Part shown: one piece after another, positions 43,669-55,185 of the stretch
How positions within the stretch are numbered: the stretch's first letter is position 1
Layout of the letters: the number at the start of each line of letters is the position of its first letter
Assembly: GCF_012848175.1 (NCBI RefSeq)
Contig: NZ_CP051651.1
Coordinates: 1,798,001-1,862,000 of the forward strand
Source: Xanthomonas campestris pv. badrii
GTDB lineage: Bacteria > Pseudomonadota > Gammaproteobacteria > Xanthomonadales > Xanthomonadaceae
Direction of reading: 5' to 3'
DNA: 64,000 nucleotides
The notes under the pieces: generated by a model
Databases searched by the model: none
Told to the model about the DNA's origin: nothing
Seen by the model: the letters and a program-made list of their open reading frames with translations, nothing else
Position numbers and translations under genes: made by a program

Positions 43669-45918
43669 TCAGAACTCCTGCCAGCTGGTGTCGTTGCTGG
43701 AGGCAGTGACCACCGCGCGTGGCTGGGAAGCAGCGGTGCGGCCGGCTGCCACCACCTGCGCCTTGAGCGCGGGCGTCACCGCCGGCCGTGGCGCGGCGGC
43801 ACGCACCGCCGGTTGCACATGGCCGGCATCGGTCTTGAACACCGCCACCGCCTCGGTCAGCCCAACCGCCTGGTCTTCCAGTGCCCGTGCCGCGGCCGTG
43901 GCTTCTTCCACCAGCGCGGCATTCTGCTGGGTGGTTTCGTCCATCTGGGTCACGGTCTGGTTGACCTGTTCGATGCCGGCCGACTGCTCCTGCGAGGCGG
44001 CGGAGATCTCGCCCATGATGTCGGTGACGCGCTGCACGCTGGCCACGATCTCGCCCATCGTCTTGCCGGCGCTGTGCACCAGCACCGAGCCGTCGGCCAC
44101 GCGCTGCACCGAGTCGTCGATCAGGTCCTTGATCTCCTTGGCCGCGCCCGAGGAGCGCTGCGCCAGGGTGCGCACTTCGGACGCCACCACCGCGAAACCG
44201 CGGCCCTGCTCGCCGGCACGCGCCGCTTCCACCGCCGCATTCAAGGCCAGGATGTTGGTCTGGAAGGCGATGCCGTCGATGACCGAGATGATGTCGGCGA
44301 TCCTCTTGGACGAGGCTTCGATGCCGCTCATGGTTTCGACCACCTTGCTGACGATCTCGCCGCCCTGCGAGGCCACACCGGCAGCGCCGATCGCCAGCTG
44401 GTTGGCCTGACGCGCGCTCTCGGCGTTCTGCCTGACGGTGGAGGTGAGCTCTTCCATCGAGGCGGCGGTTTCTTCCAGGTTGGCGGCCTGCTGCTCGGTG
44501 CGCTGCGACAGGTCCTGGTTGCCGGCGGCGATTTCGCTGGCGGCGCCCTTGATCGACACGGCCGACTGCTTGATGCCGGTGACGATTTGCGCCAGCTGGG
44601 TGGCGGTGGCATTGGCATCGTCGCGCATCTGCGCGAACACGCCGCGGAACTCGCCGCTCATGCGTGCAGTCAGGTCGCCGGCCGCGATCGACTGCAACAG
44701 GCCCGACAGCGACTGCAGGTTGCCATCGGCGGTGGCCATCAAGGTGTTGAGGCTGTCCACCATCACGCGGAAGTCGTACTGGAAGCGCTCGGCGTCGCCG
44801 CGCGCACTGAAGTCGCCATTGGCGGCGGCCTGCGCCAAGTGCTTGATCTCGGTGTTCATCGCGCCGAGGTTGGTTTTCACCTGTGCCATGGTGTCGGTGA
44901 ACACGGCTTTCTCGCCGGGCAGCTTGCTCATGTCGTCGCTGAGGTCGCCGATGGCGTAGCGGCCCATGATGCGCGCAAGATCGGTCTGCACGGCCACATG
45001 CGAGGCCACCAGCAGGTTGGTGTCGTTGGCCATGCGGCCGTAGTCGCCCGGGAATGCAGAGGCATCGATACGGAAGCTGATCTGGCCATCATCGTGGCGC
45101 CTGGCCATGTCGGTCTGCGCGGCGATCAGGTTGCGCAGCTGGTCCTGCATCTTGCGCATTGCAGTGAGCAGGCGGCCGGCTTCGTCGTTGAACGGGGTAT
45201 CGACATCGTTATCCAGCTTGCCGCCGGCGATCGATTCTGCAGCGCGTGTGGCGCGGCTGAGCGGTTGGGTCAGGCTGCGGGTGATCAGCAGGCCCAAGGC
45301 GCCGCTGAGCACCACCACCAGCACAGCGCCGGCCACCAGCATCTTGCGCGAGTCGTCCATCGACTTCAGTGCAACTGCCGCGGCATCGGCGGCCTGCTTG
45401 TCCTGCAGGGTGATGTTCTCGGCAATCTTGTCCTGCCATTGCTGCATGGCCGGGCTTGCCTTGTCGAACAGCAGCGCCATGGCTTCGTCGTTTTTCCCGG
45501 CCTTGACCAAGTCCATGACCTGATCGTTCAGGCCCTTGACCACCGCGCGGCGGCTGTCGATCTCCGCACGCAATGCCTGACCCTGCGACGAGGCCGGCAT
45601 GGCGTACAGCGCTTCGCGCGCCTTGGTGTAATCGGCGCGCGCAGACTGGATCGCGCTTATGAATTCGCCGTTGCGCTCGTCGGCATAAGGCAGTGCCAGG
45701 TTGCGCAGCTGCGTGCCGATGACGAAATTGGAATTCATCATGTCGTTGGACAGGCGGATCTTGACCATGTTCTGGTGCACGATGCCGTCCGCCAGTTCAC
45801 GCGCATTCGTCAAGCCGCGATAGCCGATGAAGGCGATGATGCCGGACAACACGATCAACACGGCGAATGCCGCTGCCAGGCGTGGGCCGACGTTGTAGCG
45901 TTGAAGGAGTGCGTTCAT
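43669..45918 (-). CDS. Methyl-accepting chemotaxis protein 6 (4HB sensor, FPGD linker)
   Basis: The 749-residue receptor begins [20 protein letters not shown]; an ATG four codons upstream is possible, but 45918 has GGGAA at good spacing and matches MCP 4. It has a four-helix-bundle sensor ([39 protein letters not shown]), closely related to MCP 3. The linker reads [20 protein letters not shown] and [20 protein letters not shown]. The tip is near residue 545. It ends TSWQEF with the docking peptide. A sigma-28 site and an upstream palindrome precede it. Confidence 0.93.
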   Translation of the reverse strand: MNALLQRYNVGPRLAAAFAVLIVLSGIIAFIGYRGLTNARELADGIVHQNMVKIRLSNDMMNSNFVIGTQLRNLALPYADERNGEFISAIQSARADYTKAREALYAMPASSQGQALRAEIDSRRAVVKGLNDQVMDLVKAGKNDEAMALLFDKASPAMQQWQDKIAENITLQDKQAADAAAVALKSMDDSRKMLVAGAVLVVVLSGALGLLITRSLTQPLSRATRAAESIAGGKLDNDVDTPFNDEAGRLLTAMRKMQDQLRNLIAAQTDMARRHDDGQISFRIDASAFPGDYGRMANDTNLLVASHVAVQTDLARIMGRYAIGDLSDDMSKLPGEKAVFTDTMAQVKTNLGAMNTEIKHLAQAAANGDFSARGDAERFQYDFRVMVDSLNTLMATADGNLQSLSGLLQSIAAGDLTARMSGEFRGVFAQMRDDANATATQLAQIVTGIKQSAVSIKGAASEIAAGNQDLSQRTEQQAANLEETAASMEELTSTVRQNAESARQANQLAIGAAGVASQGGEIVSKVVETMSGIEASSKRIADIISVIDGIAFQTNILALNAAVEAARAGEQGRGFAVVASEVRTLAQRSSGAAKEIKDLIDDSVQRVADGSVLVHSAGKTMGEIVASVQRVTDIMGEISAASQEQSAGIEQVNQTVTQMDETTQQNAALVEEATAAARALEDQAVGLTEAVAVFKTDAGHVQPAVRAAAPRPAVTPALKAQVVAAGRTAASQPRAVVTASSNDTSWQEF

Positions 45919-45994
45919 ACCGATTCCCATGAGTGTGAGCGTGGGTGCTGGGTCGCGAGAGGGCCGTGGTAGTTGCCATGGCCGTGCTACTGCA

Positions 45995-46021
45995 GTAGCG
46001 GCAGGGGTAGCTCCGTTCTGA
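45995..46021 (-). promoter_or_regulatory. Sigma-28 promoter of MCP 6
   Basis: The minus strand reads TCAG-N15-GCCGCTAC (-10 octamer 45995-46002, -35 tetramer 46018-46021). Confidence 0.65.
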
Positions 46022-46027
46022 ATACCT

Positions 46028-46047
46028 GTATGCTAAAAAAAGCATAA
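46028..46047. promoter_or_regulatory. Palindrome GTATGC-N8-GCATAA next to the MCP 6 promoter
   Basis: This is the second copy of the dyad seen at 35025-35044, again just upstream of a sigma-28 -35 element (6 bases away) and with an A-rich spacer. Confidence 0.6.
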
Positions 46048-46291
46048 CTGCAGTCACGGATGTGAGTCTGCGGGACACGCGTTGTCCGGCGATTGCGCAA
46101 AGGCGGGTCCAGCGCATGCGGCAAAGCGTAAAAACACCGAGCGAGCGCTGCCGTATCGCTTGAGTACAGGGACGATTCGGCGATGACGCGCCGATGAGCT
46201 GTGCGTGTCCTGTCGAACGGTCAGTCGACTCCAGGGCTGGCGTCGTCTCGCTACGCGCGATCTGTTGTCGTCCCTCCGATGTGCACGACAT

Positions 46292-46321
46292 AAAAAAGCC
46301 GCGCCCTGTCCGGGCGCGGCT
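46292..46321 (-). terminator. Rho-independent terminator after MCP 7
   Basis: A 10-bp GC stem (AGCCGCGCCC and its complement) with a five-base loop is followed on the minus strand by six T residues. It is the most textbook terminator in the window. The rest of 46048-46368 shows no gene. Confidence 0.92.
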
Positions 46322-46368
46322 GGCATCACACGCTGGGCGGCGACGCTGGCAGCGTTGCCGCGGCAGGC

Positions 46369-48624
46369 TCAGAACTCGGCCCAATCGGACTCGCTGGACG
46401 GTGCCAGTGCCACTGCGGAAGGGCCTGCCGGGCGCGCGACAGGCCGCTTGGCGGCCGGTGTGTTCACTGCAACCGGGCGCTGGGCGGCAATGTGGCGCAC
46501 CACCGGCGTGGCGCGGGTGACTGCTTCCAGCTCGGCCGACAGACGGAACAGCGCCACCGCCTCGGTGAGCTGCTGCGCCTGCTCTTCCATCGAGCGGGCC
46601 GCGGCAGTGGCTTCTTCCACCAGCGCCGCATTCTGCTGGGTGGCTTCATCCATGTGGGTCACGGTCTGGTTGACCTGCTCGATGCCGGCGGACTGTTCCT
46701 GCGAGGCCGCGGAGATTTCGCTCATGATGTCGGTGACGCGCTGCACCGAGGAGACGATCTCGCTCATGGTGCTGCCGGCCTGGTTCACCAGCGCCGAGCC
46801 TTCGGCCACCTTGCTCACCGAATCGTCGATCAGGCCCTTGATCTCCTTGGCGGCACCGGCCGAGCGCTGGGCCAGCGTGCGCACCTCCGAGGCCACCACG
46901 GCAAAGCCGCGGCCCTGCTCGCCGGCACGCGCCGCTTCCACGGCCGCATTCAAGGCCAGGATATTGGTCTGGAACGCGATGCCGTCGATGACGGAGATGA
47001 TCTCGGCGATCTTCTTGGACGAGGTTTCGATGCCGGACATGGTGGTGACCACCTGGCCGACCACATCGCCGCCGTGCGAGGCCACGCTGGCCGCGCCGAT
47101 GGCCAGCTGGTTGGCCTGGCGCGCGTGCTCGGCGTTCTGCCTGACGGTGGAGGTGAGCTCTTCCATCGAGGCAGCGGTTTCTTCCAGGTTGGCGGCCTGC
47201 TGCTCGGTGCGCTGCGACAGATCCTGGTTGCCGGCAGCGATTTCGCCGGCGGCGGTGTTGATGGCCAGGGTGGAATGCTTGATGCGGCTCACGATGTCGG
47301 TCAGGCGCTGCACGGTGGCATTGGCATCGTCGCGCAGCCGCGCGAACACGCCGTGGAACTGTCCGTCCATCCGTGCAGTCAGGTCGCCGTCGGCCACCGC
47401 GCCCAGCAGTTGCGAGAGCTTGCCCAGGTTGTGGTCGCTGACTTCCATCATCGAGTTCAGGTCGGCCACCATCACCGCGAAATCGTACTTGAAGCGTGCG
47501 GCATCGCCACGTGCGCTGAAGTCGCCCGCAGCGGCGGCCTGCGCCAGCTGCTTGATCTCGGTATTGATCGCCAGCAGGCTGGCCTTGGCCGCGTCCATGG
47601 CTTCGTGCAGCACCGCACGGCTCGCCGGCAGGCGGCGCGCGTCCTGAGTCAGGTCGCCCTGGGCGTATTGATTGAGGATACGCACCGAGTCGGTGATGGC
47701 ATCCAGATGTTCGAAGATCATCGTGTTGATGCCGCTGGCCAGCGTGCCGTACACGCCGGGGAAATCTTCGGGCATGCGATGGGTGATGTCTTCGGCCGCG
47801 TGCAGGTGCGACATGCGCGCGGTCTCGTCGGAGAAGCGGCGCAGCAACCGGGTCATGTCGCCGGTGGCCTGCAGCATCTGGCCGATTTCGTCCTTGCTGG
47901 TGGTGCCGATCTGCGCGCCGAGATCGCCGCGCGAGACCGCCTGGATGGCGCCCAGCGCCTTGGACAGCGGCGTGGTGATGCTGCGTGCGATCAACCAGCC
48001 GAAGGTGACCGACAGCGCCGCCATCAGCAGCGTGCCGATCAACAGCACCGCGCTGGTGGCCTTGAACGAGGCGCTGCTGGCCGCAACCATGTTGGCCAGT
48101 GCGGTGGACTGCTCTGCGTACATCTTGTCGATGGTCTGGAACAGCACCTTGCGGATGTCGCCGGATTGCTTGTTCGCCGCCACCGCGGCCGCGTAGTCGG
48201 GATCCTTGTAGAGCGCGCGCAAGGTCTTGTTGGCTTCGAAGTAACTGGCGCTTTCCTTGGCGAGCTTGTCGTAGCCGGCCTTCAACGGCGAGCCGGCGCC
48301 GATCTTGGCTTCCAGCGCCTTCTGCGTTTGTGCGTACTTGCCCTGGATCTCGTCCATGCGGGTCAGGAAGTAGTCGTAGCGCTCGGGGTTCTGCAGATTG
48401 ACGAACTGGCCCGATTCGTAGATGCGGAATTCACCGCCGAATGCGCGTAGCTCCGACAGCCGGCTCAGCACCGGCACCACATCTTCATTGATCAGCACCG
48501 CCTGCTGCTGCATCTGCTTCATCCGCGAGAAGCCCAGCCCGCCGAGCAGGGCAGTGAGCACCGCACTGAGGCAGAACGCAAACATCAGTTTGCGGCGGAT
48601 GGGCCAGTCGTTGAACTTGTTCAT
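46369..48624 (-). CDS. Methyl-accepting chemotaxis protein 7 (4HB sensor, NTMIFEH linker)
   Basis: The 751-residue receptor begins [19 protein letters not shown]; the second of two adjacent ATGs has the better spacing to GGAG. TM1 and TM2 (188-208) enclose a four-helix-bundle sensor ([20 protein letters not shown]). Its cytoplasmic linker differs from MCPs 3-6: [40 protein letters not shown] and [20 protein letters not shown], shared only with MCP 9. The tip is near residue 546. It ends SDWAEF, a docking peptide variant. A near-consensus sigma-28 promoter precedes it and a strong terminator follows. Confidence 0.93.
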   Translation of the reverse strand: MNKFNDWPIRRKLMFAFCLSAVLTALLGGLGFSRMKQMQQQAVLINEDVVPVLSRLSELRAFGGEFRIYESGQFVNLQNPERYDYFLTRMDEIQGKYAQTQKALEAKIGAGSPLKAGYDKLAKESASYFEANKTLRALYKDPDYAAAVAANKQSGDIRKVLFQTIDKMYAEQSTALANMVAASSASFKATSAVLLIGTLLMAALSVTFGWLIARSITTPLSKALGAIQAVSRGDLGAQIGTTSKDEIGQMLQATGDMTRLLRRFSDETARMSHLHAAEDITHRMPEDFPGVYGTLASGINTMIFEHLDAITDSVRILNQYAQGDLTQDARRLPASRAVLHEAMDAAKASLLAINTEIKQLAQAAAAGDFSARGDAARFKYDFAVMVADLNSMMEVSDHNLGKLSQLLGAVADGDLTARMDGQFHGVFARLRDDANATVQRLTDIVSRIKHSTLAINTAAGEIAAGNQDLSQRTEQQAANLEETAASMEELTSTVRQNAEHARQANQLAIGAASVASHGGDVVGQVVTTMSGIETSSKKIAEIISVIDGIAFQTNILALNAAVEAARAGEQGRGFAVVASEVRTLAQRSAGAAKEIKGLIDDSVSKVAEGSALVNQAGSTMSEIVSSVQRVTDIMSEISAASQEQSAGIEQVNQTVTHMDEATQQNAALVEEATAAARSMEEQAQQLTEAVALFRLSAELEAVTRATPVVRHIAAQRPVAVNTPAAKRPVARPAGPSAVALAPSSESDWAEF

Positions 48625-48670
48625 CATTTACTCCAGGGGTGTCGCTGCGCGCGCGATGTTGTCCTGCACG

Positions 48671-48697
48671 CTAACGGCCCCGGGACTGGATACTTTA
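48671..48697 (-). promoter_or_regulatory. Sigma-28 promoter of MCP 7
   Basis: The minus strand reads TAAA-N15-GCCGTTAG (-10 octamer 48671-48678, -35 tetramer 48694-48697) with TAAAGTAT as extended -35. The next 246 bases to the MCP 8 stop show no gene. Confidence 0.82.
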
Positions 48698-48943
48698 AAT
48701 TTGAATAATGAACAGCGGCGCCGCCCCACACTTTCGATGTGCGGATTGCTGCGGAAAACTGCTGGCTTACCGGCAGCGGTTCGCTACGACAGCCTCTGCC
48801 GCTGCTTCGGCAAGGGCAGGTGTTTCGACCCGGTGCGCCCGTGACCAGCCGTGATGACCGGGCGCGACCATTCAGGCGTCGAGTGCACTATTGCGTGGTG
48901 CCAGTACCTGCCCGCCTGCGGGCAGGGGATCTGTTGCCGGCGT

Positions 48944-51733
48944 CTAGGCATCCTGCCACTGACGATCGCTGCCGGCGTCGTTCGCAGAAGGCTTGGTGGT
49001 GTGGCGGAGCGGGGCAGCCACGCGCTTGCCGCCGCCGCTTGCGCGCTTGGGCGCGGGCAGGGCACGTACCGCCGAGCTGCTGGTGATTGCGGCCTGCACC
49101 GGTGCGGCGCTCTGGCTGAGCTTGAACACCGCCACCGCATCGGTGAGCTGGCCGGCCTGTTCTTCCATCGCGCGTGCGGCGGCGGTGGCTTCTTCCACCA
49201 GGGCCGCGTTCTGCTGGGTGGCTTCATCCATCTGCGTGACGGTGAGATTGACCTGTTCGATGCCGGCCGATTGCTCCTGCGAGGCGGCGGAAATCTCGCC
49301 CATGATGTCGGTGACGCGCTGCACCGAGGACACGATCTCGGCCATGGTCTTGCCGGCCTGATCCACCAGTGCCGAGCCCTGCGCCACCTTGCCGACCGAA
49401 TCGTCGATCAGGTGCTTGATCTCCTTGGCCGCAACGGCCGAACGCTGGGCCAGGGTACGCACCTCAGAGGCGACCACTGCAAAGCCACGTCCCTGTTCGC
49501 CGGCACGCGCCGCTTCCACCGCAGCGTTCAATGCAAGGATGTTGGTCTGGAAGGCGATGCCATCGATGACCGAGATGATCTCGGCGATCTTCTTCGACGA
49601 GACCTCGATGCCGGACATGGTGGTGACCACCTGCGCCACCACGCTGCCGCCATGCGAAGCGACATCGGCTGCGCCGATGGCGAGCTGGTTGGCCTGGCGC
49701 GCGTGTTCGGCGTTCTGCCTGACGGTGGAGGTGAGCTCTTCCATCGAGGCGGCGGTTTCTTCCAGGTTGGCGGCCTGTTGCTCGGTGCGCTGCGACAGGT
49801 CCTGATTGCCGGCCGCGATCTCGCTGGCGGCGGCATTGATCTGCGTGGCCGAGGTCTGGATGCCGGACACGATGCCGGTCAGCTGCGCCACCGTGGCATT
49901 GGCATCGTCGCGCATGCGCGCGAACACACCTTCGAACTGCCCATCCATGCGCACGGTGAGGTCGCCCTCGGCCAGCGCGCTGAGCAGGCTGGAAATACGC
50001 TCCAGGCCTTGCGAGGTGGTTTCCAGCAAACCATTGAGCTGGCGACCGAATTCCAGGTAGAAGCCGTGCTTGTCTTCCAGTGCCAGCCGCTGGCCAAAAT
50101 CGCCCATCAAGGCGGACCGCACCAGTGCGGCCACTTCCTGCTGGGTGCCGACTTCTGCGCTGACATTGCGCCACAGCAGCATGCTGCCGCTGCGACGGCC
50201 ATCGGCCGCGTACAGCGGGGTCATGGTCAGATCCAGCGTGACCGGGCCGAAGGTGTAGCGCTCCTGGCTGGTGGACTGCAGTTGCTGCAGCCGCTGGGTG
50301 CGTGCCTTGCCCTCGCTATCGGTGCCGAACACGTAGTCCAGCGGCTTGCCGACCACGGCATCGGCGCTGAAGCCGTTCTGGCCCTTGGCATGGAAGACGG
50401 GCTCACCCTGCGTGAACGAGCTGTGCAGCGCATCGGTGATGAACACCGTGGTGTGTTGTTCGTCGGCCAGCAAGATGTCCATTTCCGAGCGTTCCAGCGC
50501 GGTGCGGATGCGCAGGTTTTCGTTGGCGATGGCGGTATCGCGTTCGATGCGTGCGCGCAGGTCGTTCTGCATGCGCTGCATGGCGCCCATCAGGCGGCCC
50601 ACTTCGTCCTGGCGCTGCACGGCGATGTGGTTATCGAGCTTGCCCGAGGCGATCGCGTCGGCCACGCCCACCGCCGAGTCCAGCGGACGCACCACCTGGC
50701 GGCGCAGCAGCAGGAACAAGGCGCCGCTGAGCACCACTGCCGAGCCCAGGCCCACCAGCAGGATCGTCCACAGCAAGCGGTGCGCCTGCTGCATGATGGC
50801 GGCGTACGGCACCACCACGCCCAGCGCGAAGCGCTCCTGTGCCTTGCCGATCTGCAACGGCACATACGCACTGACCGTGCCGGCAGCGTCCGGGGTGAAA
50901 TCGACATAGTCCTTGCCAGCGCCGGTCGCCTGCAGCAATGCACCGTAGCTGCCTCCTTCTGCCGGCTTGCCGATCCGCGCGGCGTCGCGCGAGGCAAGGA
51001 TCACGCCGGCAGGAGATATCAATTCCACATAACCGCCATCCATCGGACGTAGCGCGCTCAAGCGCTTTTGCAGCGCGGCCAACGCGAAATCGACAGACAC
51101 CACACCGAGGTACTTGCCGTTCTCCATGATGGGCGTGGACAAGGTGGTCATCAGTACCGGCTTACCGCCAATCACATAGTCGTAAGGACCGGCGACGGTC
51201 TGGCGGCCCAGCGCACGCGGCTTGAGGTTCCAGTCGCCGTCGCCGGGCTTTTCGTAGCCGACCAGCGGCTCACGGATCAGCTGCTGTCCGTTGTACGCCC
51301 AGTAGGTCATGAAGCGGCCGGTGCTGTCATGGCCTTTGGCATCGACATAGACGCCGTCCTTGCCATCGAACGCCTGCGCTTCCCACAGCGTGCCCATACC
51401 CACCCATTCTGGATGGTTCTTCAATTGGTCATGCACGATGGCCGATGCGGCATCGCGGCTGATGCCGCCGTTGCCGCGTTGGGCCAGCAAGGTGCTGGCG
51501 ACCGACTGGCCGATGGTAAATGCCTGGCCCAGCTCATTGGCGACCTGTTCGGCCTGGTGGCGTGCGGCGTTCTGCATCGTGCTTTGCGCCGAGATCATCA
51601 GCGCACGGCTGCTCTGCCAGTAGCTGATGGCTGCGGTCAGGCCGAAGCACAGCGACGCGATGACCGCCGTACCGAACATCAGGCGGTACGCCAGGCGTCC
51701 GCTGAAACGTGAGTGCGTGGAAGACGAGGTCAT
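48944..51733 (-). CDS. Methyl-accepting chemotaxis protein 8 (dCache sensor, HAMP, PAS)
   Basis: The 929-residue receptor has a double-Cache periplasmic domain (about 45-315): [39 protein letters not shown] and [20 protein letters not shown], an arrangement that often binds amino acids or amines. TM2 is [24 protein letters not shown]-like region ([20 protein letters not shown]) and the MCP hairpin (tip near 724) follow. The C-terminus is RQWQDA; the final residues break the WxxF pattern, so docking may be impaired. I find no sigma-28 site just upstream; read-through from MCP 9 is possible. About 300 bases of its signalling domain are nearly identical to MCP 9. Confidence 0.92.
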   Translation of the reverse strand: MTSSSTHSRFSGRLAYRLMFGTAVIASLCFGLTAAISYWQSSRALMISAQSTMQNAARHQAEQVANELGQAFTIGQSVASTLLAQRGNGGISRDAASAIVHDQLKNHPEWVGMGTLWEAQAFDGKDGVYVDAKGHDSTGRFMTYWAYNGQQLIREPLVGYEKPGDGDWNLKPRALGRQTVAGPYDYVIGGKPVLMTTLSTPIMENGKYLGVVSVDFALAALQKRLSALRPMDGGYVELISPAGVILASRDAARIGKPAEGGSYGALLQATGAGKDYVDFTPDAAGTVSAYVPLQIGKAQERFALGVVVPYAAIMQQAHRLLWTILLVGLGSAVVLSGALFLLLRRQVVRPLDSAVGVADAIASGKLDNHIAVQRQDEVGRLMGAMQRMQNDLRARIERDTAIANENLRIRTALERSEMDILLADEQHTTVFITDALHSSFTQGEPVFHAKGQNGFSADAVVGKPLDYVFGTDSEGKARTQRLQQLQSTSQERYTFGPVTLDLTMTPLYAADGRRSGSMLLWRNVSAEVGTQQEVAALVRSALMGDFGQRLALEDKHGFYLEFGRQLNGLLETTSQGLERISSLLSALAEGDLTVRMDGQFEGVFARMRDDANATVAQLTGIVSGIQTSATQINAAASEIAAGNQDLSQRTEQQAANLEETAASMEELTSTVRQNAEHARQANQLAIGAADVASHGGSVVAQVVTTMSGIEVSSKKIAEIISVIDGIAFQTNILALNAAVEAARAGEQGRGFAVVASEVRTLAQRSAVAAKEIKHLIDDSVGKVAQGSALVDQAGKTMAEIVSSVQRVTDIMGEISAASQEQSAGIEQVNLTVTQMDEATQQNAALVEEATAAARAMEEQAGQLTDAVAVFKLSQSAAPVQAAITSSSAVRALPAPKRASGGGKRVAAPLRHTTKPSANDAGSDRQWQDA

Positions 51734-51759
51734 GGGCGTAGCGCCGGAAAGGAAGAAGG

Positions 51760-51777
51760 ACCCCGCCGAAGCGGGGT
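51760..51777 (-). terminator. Small hairpin between MCP 9 and MCP 8
   Basis: A 7-bp stem ACCCCGC/GCGGGGT with a CGAA loop is followed on the minus strand by CCTTCTTCC. It is a weak terminator candidate in the 192-base gap. Confidence 0.5.
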
Positions 51778-51925
51778 AGTGCGTTCGCAACAGGTGATAG
51801 CGCGACTGGGCGGCGTCCAGGCGGGCGGCCGGTGCTCGGAACCTTCATGCACCGCTCGTACGCTGCGGATTCCGCACGCCGTCCACACCCGGCCGGCGGC
51901 GACTTGCGTGGTTGTGTTGCCGCGC

Positions 51926-54100
51926 TCAGTGAGCCGCCAGGGCCACGCGCTTGGGTGCGCGCGCGCCTGCAGTGGCGTGTGCTTGGGCGGCGGCCTCGAT
52001 CCGGAAGATCGCCACCGCATCGTCCAGCTGGCGTGCCTGCTGCTGCATTGCGTTGGCGGCGGCGGTGGCTTCTTCCACCAGTGCGGCGTTCTGCTGGGTG
52101 CTCTCGTCCATCTGGGTGATGGTGAGGTTGACCTGCTCGATGCCGGCCGACTGCTCCTGCGAGGCGGCGGAAATCTCGCTCATGATGTCGGTGACGCGCT
52201 GCACCGAGGACACGATCTCGGCCATGGTCCTGCCGGCCTGATCCACCAGTGCCGAGCCCTGCGCCACCTTGCCGACCGAATCGTCGATCAGGTGCTTGAT
52301 CTCCTTGGCCGCACCGGCCGAACGCTGGGCCAGGGTACGCACCTCAGAGGCGACCACTGCAAAGCCACGCCCCTGTTCGCCGGCACGCGCCGCTTCCACC
52401 GCAGCGTTCAATGCAAGGATGTTGGTCTGGAAGGCAATGCCATCGATGACCGAGATGATCTCGGCGATCTTCCTGGACGAGGTTTCGATGCCGGACATGG
52501 TATCCACCACCTGGCTGACCACCTGGCCGCCCTGCGATGCGACGCTGGCCGCACCGATCGCCAACTGGTTGGCCTGACGGGCGCTTTCGGCGTTCTGCTT
52601 GACGGTGGAGGTGAGCTCCTCCATCGAGGCGGCGGTTTCTTCCAGATTGGCCGCCTGCTGTTCGGTGCGCTGCGACAGATCGTTGTTGCCGGCGGCGATT
52701 TCGCTGGCCGAGCCGGTGATGGAACCGGCGGCCTGCTGGATGCGCCCGACGATGCCGGCCAGCTGCGTGGCGGTGGCGTTGGCGTCGTCGCGCATGCGCG
52801 CGAACACGCCGTGGAACTGGCCTTCCATCCGTGCGGTGAGGTCGCCTTCGGCCAGCGCGGCCAGCAGCTCGGACAGCTTGCCCAGATTGCGGTCGCTGAC
52901 CTCCATCATCGCGTTGAGGTCGTTGATCATGCGTGCCGAATCGTGCTTGAAGCGCGTGGCATCGCCACGCTGGCTGAAGTCGCCTTCGGCGGCCGCCTGC
53001 GCCAGGCGCTTGATCTCGGTGTTGATCGCCAGCAGGCTGGCCTTGGCCGCGTCCATCGCTTCGTGCAGCACTGCGCGGGTGCCGGGCAGGCGCGCCGCAT
53101 CGCGCGACAGATCGCCCTGCGCGTACTCGTTGAGGATGCCGATGGCATCGACGATGGCGTCCAGGTGCTCGAAGATCATGGTGTTGATGCCGCTGGCCAG
53201 CTCGCCGTAGACGCCCGGGAAATCGGTCGACATGCGGTGGGTGACGTCGTCGCCGGCATGCATGTGCACCATCACCTTGGTCTGCGCCGAGAAGCGCTCC
53301 AGGGTGTGCACCATGTCGTCGGTGGCCTTGAGCATCTGGCCGATTTCATCGTTGCCGTGGGCGGCCGTGCGCACGCTCAGATCGCCGCGCGCCACGCCCT
53401 TGATCGCCGCCAGCGCACGTGCCACCGGCTCCAGGATCGAGTTGCCGATCATCCAGCCGGCCAGCAGGTTGAGCAGCACCAGCACGCCACCGGCAAGGGT
53501 CACGATGCCGGTGAATGCCAGCGCCTGCGATTGGGTGTCGTCCAGGTAGACGCCGGTCCCGATCACCCAGCCCCACGGCTTGTACAGCGCCGCGTACGAA
53601 GTCTTCTGCACCGGGTCTTTCTGGCCCGGCTTGGCCCAGGTGTAATCGACATAACCGCCGCCGGCCTGCGCGGCGGTCACGAATGCCGGAAAGATGCGCT
53701 TGCCATCGGGGCTGAGCACATCGGTCAAGGGCTTGCCGTTGAGGTCCGGGCGGGTGGGGTGCATCAGCATCACCGGCGCCTGGTCGGTGACGTAGATATA
53801 GTCCACGCCACCGCGAGCGCGCATGGTGGACAAGGTGTGCAGCGCCGCCTTCTTGGCGGCGTCCACGTCCATCTCGCCTTTTTCTGCGCGTTCGGCGTAG
53901 CCGTTGACCACCGCGATCGCCATTTCGATCTGGCTCCTGAGGCCATCGCGCCGCGTGTCGGTGAGATCCACGTACTGCATGCGTGCGGCAACGATGGCCA
54001 GCGCGATGATGCCCAGCGCCATCAGCGCGGTCTGGGCGAGAAACTTGCGCTTGAGCGGCACGTTGGCCAACGTTTTTGCGAGCGAACTCTTGAAGGTCAT
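51926..54100 (-). CDS. Methyl-accepting chemotaxis protein 9 (single Cache sensor, NTMIFEH linker)
   Basis: The 724-residue receptor begins [20 protein letters not shown]. Its periplasmic domain (about 40-190) is a single Cache_2 type: [40 protein letters not shown] and [20 protein letters not shown]. The linker matches MCP 7 ([40 protein letters not shown]). The tip is near residue 553. It ends KRVALAAH without a docking peptide. A sigma-28-like site lies 42 bases upstream. Confidence 0.93.
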   Translation of the reverse strand: MTFKSSLAKTLANVPLKRKFLAQTALMALGIIALAIVAARMQYVDLTDTRRDGLRSQIEMAIAVVNGYAERAEKGEMDVDAAKKAALHTLSTMRARGGVDYIYVTDQAPVMLMHPTRPDLNGKPLTDVLSPDGKRIFPAFVTAAQAGGGYVDYTWAKPGQKDPVQKTSYAALYKPWGWVIGTGVYLDDTQSQALAFTGIVTLAGGVLVLLNLLAGWMIGNSILEPVARALAAIKGVARGDLSVRTAAHGNDEIGQMLKATDDMVHTLERFSAQTKVMVHMHAGDDVTHRMSTDFPGVYGELASGINTMIFEHLDAIVDAIGILNEYAQGDLSRDAARLPGTRAVLHEAMDAAKASLLAINTEIKRLAQAAAEGDFSQRGDATRFKHDSARMINDLNAMMEVSDRNLGKLSELLAALAEGDLTARMEGQFHGVFARMRDDANATATQLAGIVGRIQQAAGSITGSASEIAAGNNDLSQRTEQQAANLEETAASMEELTSTVKQNAESARQANQLAIGAASVASQGGQVVSQVVDTMSGIETSSRKIAEIISVIDGIAFQTNILALNAAVEAARAGEQGRGFAVVASEVRTLAQRSAGAAKEIKHLIDDSVGKVAQGSALVDQAGRTMAEIVSSVQRVTDIMSEISAASQEQSAGIEQVNLTITQMDESTQQNAALVEEATAAANAMQQQARQLDDAVAIFRIEAAAQAHATAGARAPKRVALAAH

Positions 54101-54141
54101 GACAGGTATCCAGCAAAGGGAGTGTGACCGGGATGAGTCGA

Positions 54142-54168
54142 ATAGCGACCTGTAGAGAGAAAGGTTGA
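54142..54168 (-). promoter_or_regulatory. Possible sigma-28 promoter of MCP 9
   Basis: The minus strand reads TCAA-N15-GTCGCTAT (-10 octamer 54142-54149, -35 tetramer 54165-54168). The -10 is the weakest accepted here. Confidence 0.55.
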
Positions 54169-54395
54169 GCATTGAGCGATGCAAGGTGTGCTAGCCCCGA
54201 GCACCGGTTGCCGAAGACGACACCGCAACCGTGGTGCCACGACGCCTGAGCCGCAGGCGTGGCCGACGCCAGGCCAGCGCGCAGGGCGGCACACGCACGA
54301 CTGGCTGCAGCGCAGCGGCGCGGGAGATGGCCGGCGTGGGCTGGCAATGATTGCGGTGGTGGCCGTGCGGGCGGGTGGGTCGCGCCGGAAGATGC

Positions 54396-54929
54396 TTAAT
54401 CGCGCAACGGCTTGCCGTTGCTGGCCACCGAGGCCTGCAGATTCTGCAGTTCCGTCCACAGCAGCTGGCGGGTATCGCCGGCATGGCCCAGCGACAAGGC
54501 CTGGGCATCGTGCAGATCGCCGGCATGCAGGGCGCGGTTGGCCTGGCGGTGTTGCGCCAGGTACTGGCCAAGCTGCTGCTGCACCACGGCGAACCGGCGG
54601 GCCTGCTCGTCGCGCGGCGCGGTGGCCTGGAAGTACCCGGCGTGGCGGGCGATGCGCTGGCGCAGGTTGCCCAGGCGTTCGTCGTAGGCCTGCACCTGCG
54701 CCGGGTCATGCGAGGCGGCGAGCTGGGCGCGCTGGTCTTCGCGCAGCTGCACCAGATCGATGGCCAGCGACTGCAATGCGGTGACCGGCACGCTGTCCAG
54801 CAGAACCGATGCCGGCGCAGCCGGCGCCGCGAACGAGGGCGGCATCGAGGCGCCGGCTGCCAGCAAGGCAACGGCAAACATGGCAGCCAGCAGTGGGCGA
54901 GCGGAGCGGATGGAATTGGCGATGTGCAT
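54396..54929 (-). CDS. Stand-alone periplasmic four-helix-bundle (MCP sensor-like) protein
   Basis: The 177-residue protein begins MHIANSIRSARPLLAAMFAV and has a Sec signal peptide (cleavage probably after SFAAP or ASMPPSFA). The rest is all-helical: LQSLAIDLVQLREDQRAQL, AYDERLGNLRQRIARHAGYF, RRFAVVQQQLGQYLAQHRQA and HDAQALSLGHAGDTRQLLWT. The spacing of these helices is like the 4HB sensor domains of MCPs, but there is no TM2, HAMP or signalling domain. It could be a soluble ligand-binding partner of the receptors. ATG 54929 follows GAAGGAAG. A strong sigma-28 promoter precedes it, so it is expressed with the chemotaxis genes. The 4HB assignment is by pattern and needs a profile search. Confidence 0.85.
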   Translation of the reverse strand: MHIANSIRSARPLLAAMFAVALLAAGASMPPSFAAPAAPASVLLDSVPVTALQSLAIDLVQLREDQRAQLAASHDPAQVQAYDERLGNLRQRIARHAGYFQATAPRDEQARRFAVVQQQLGQYLAQHRQANRALHAGDLHDAQALSLGHAGDTRQLLWTELQNLQASVASNGKPLRD

Positions 54930-54978
54930 GCGGACTTCCTTCAACCTGGCGCGGGCAGTGCGGCCCTCGGTGCTGGTT

Positions 54979-55005
54979 GTATCGGCCGCATGTGCGTGCG
55001 CTTGA
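54979..55005 (-). promoter_or_regulatory. Sigma-28 promoter of the stand-alone sensor protein
   Basis: The minus strand reads TCAA-N15-GCCGATAC (-10 octamer 54979-54986, -35 tetramer 55002-55005), one of the best matches in the window. Confidence 0.82.
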
Positions 55006-55095
55006 TCATTTTTCGACCGGCGGCAACAGCCGGGGGCGAGCCCGTTGGGGATGCAGGGGCATCGCGCGGATGGGGTTGCACTGGGCAAGATGGAA

Positions 55096-55120
55096 AGCGC
55101 CCCGGCTGCCCCGGGGCGCT
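55096..55120 (-). terminator. Terminator after MCP 10
   Basis: A 10-bp stem AGCGCCCCGG with its complement and a five-base loop is followed on the minus strand by TTCCATCTT, about 65 bases past the MCP 10 stop. Confidence 0.7.
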
Positions 55121-55185
55121 GCTGCGGCGTACTGGGCCGACTGCGCAGATTGGTCGCTGCGCTTGGATCAGCGAGCTGCGCGGTC

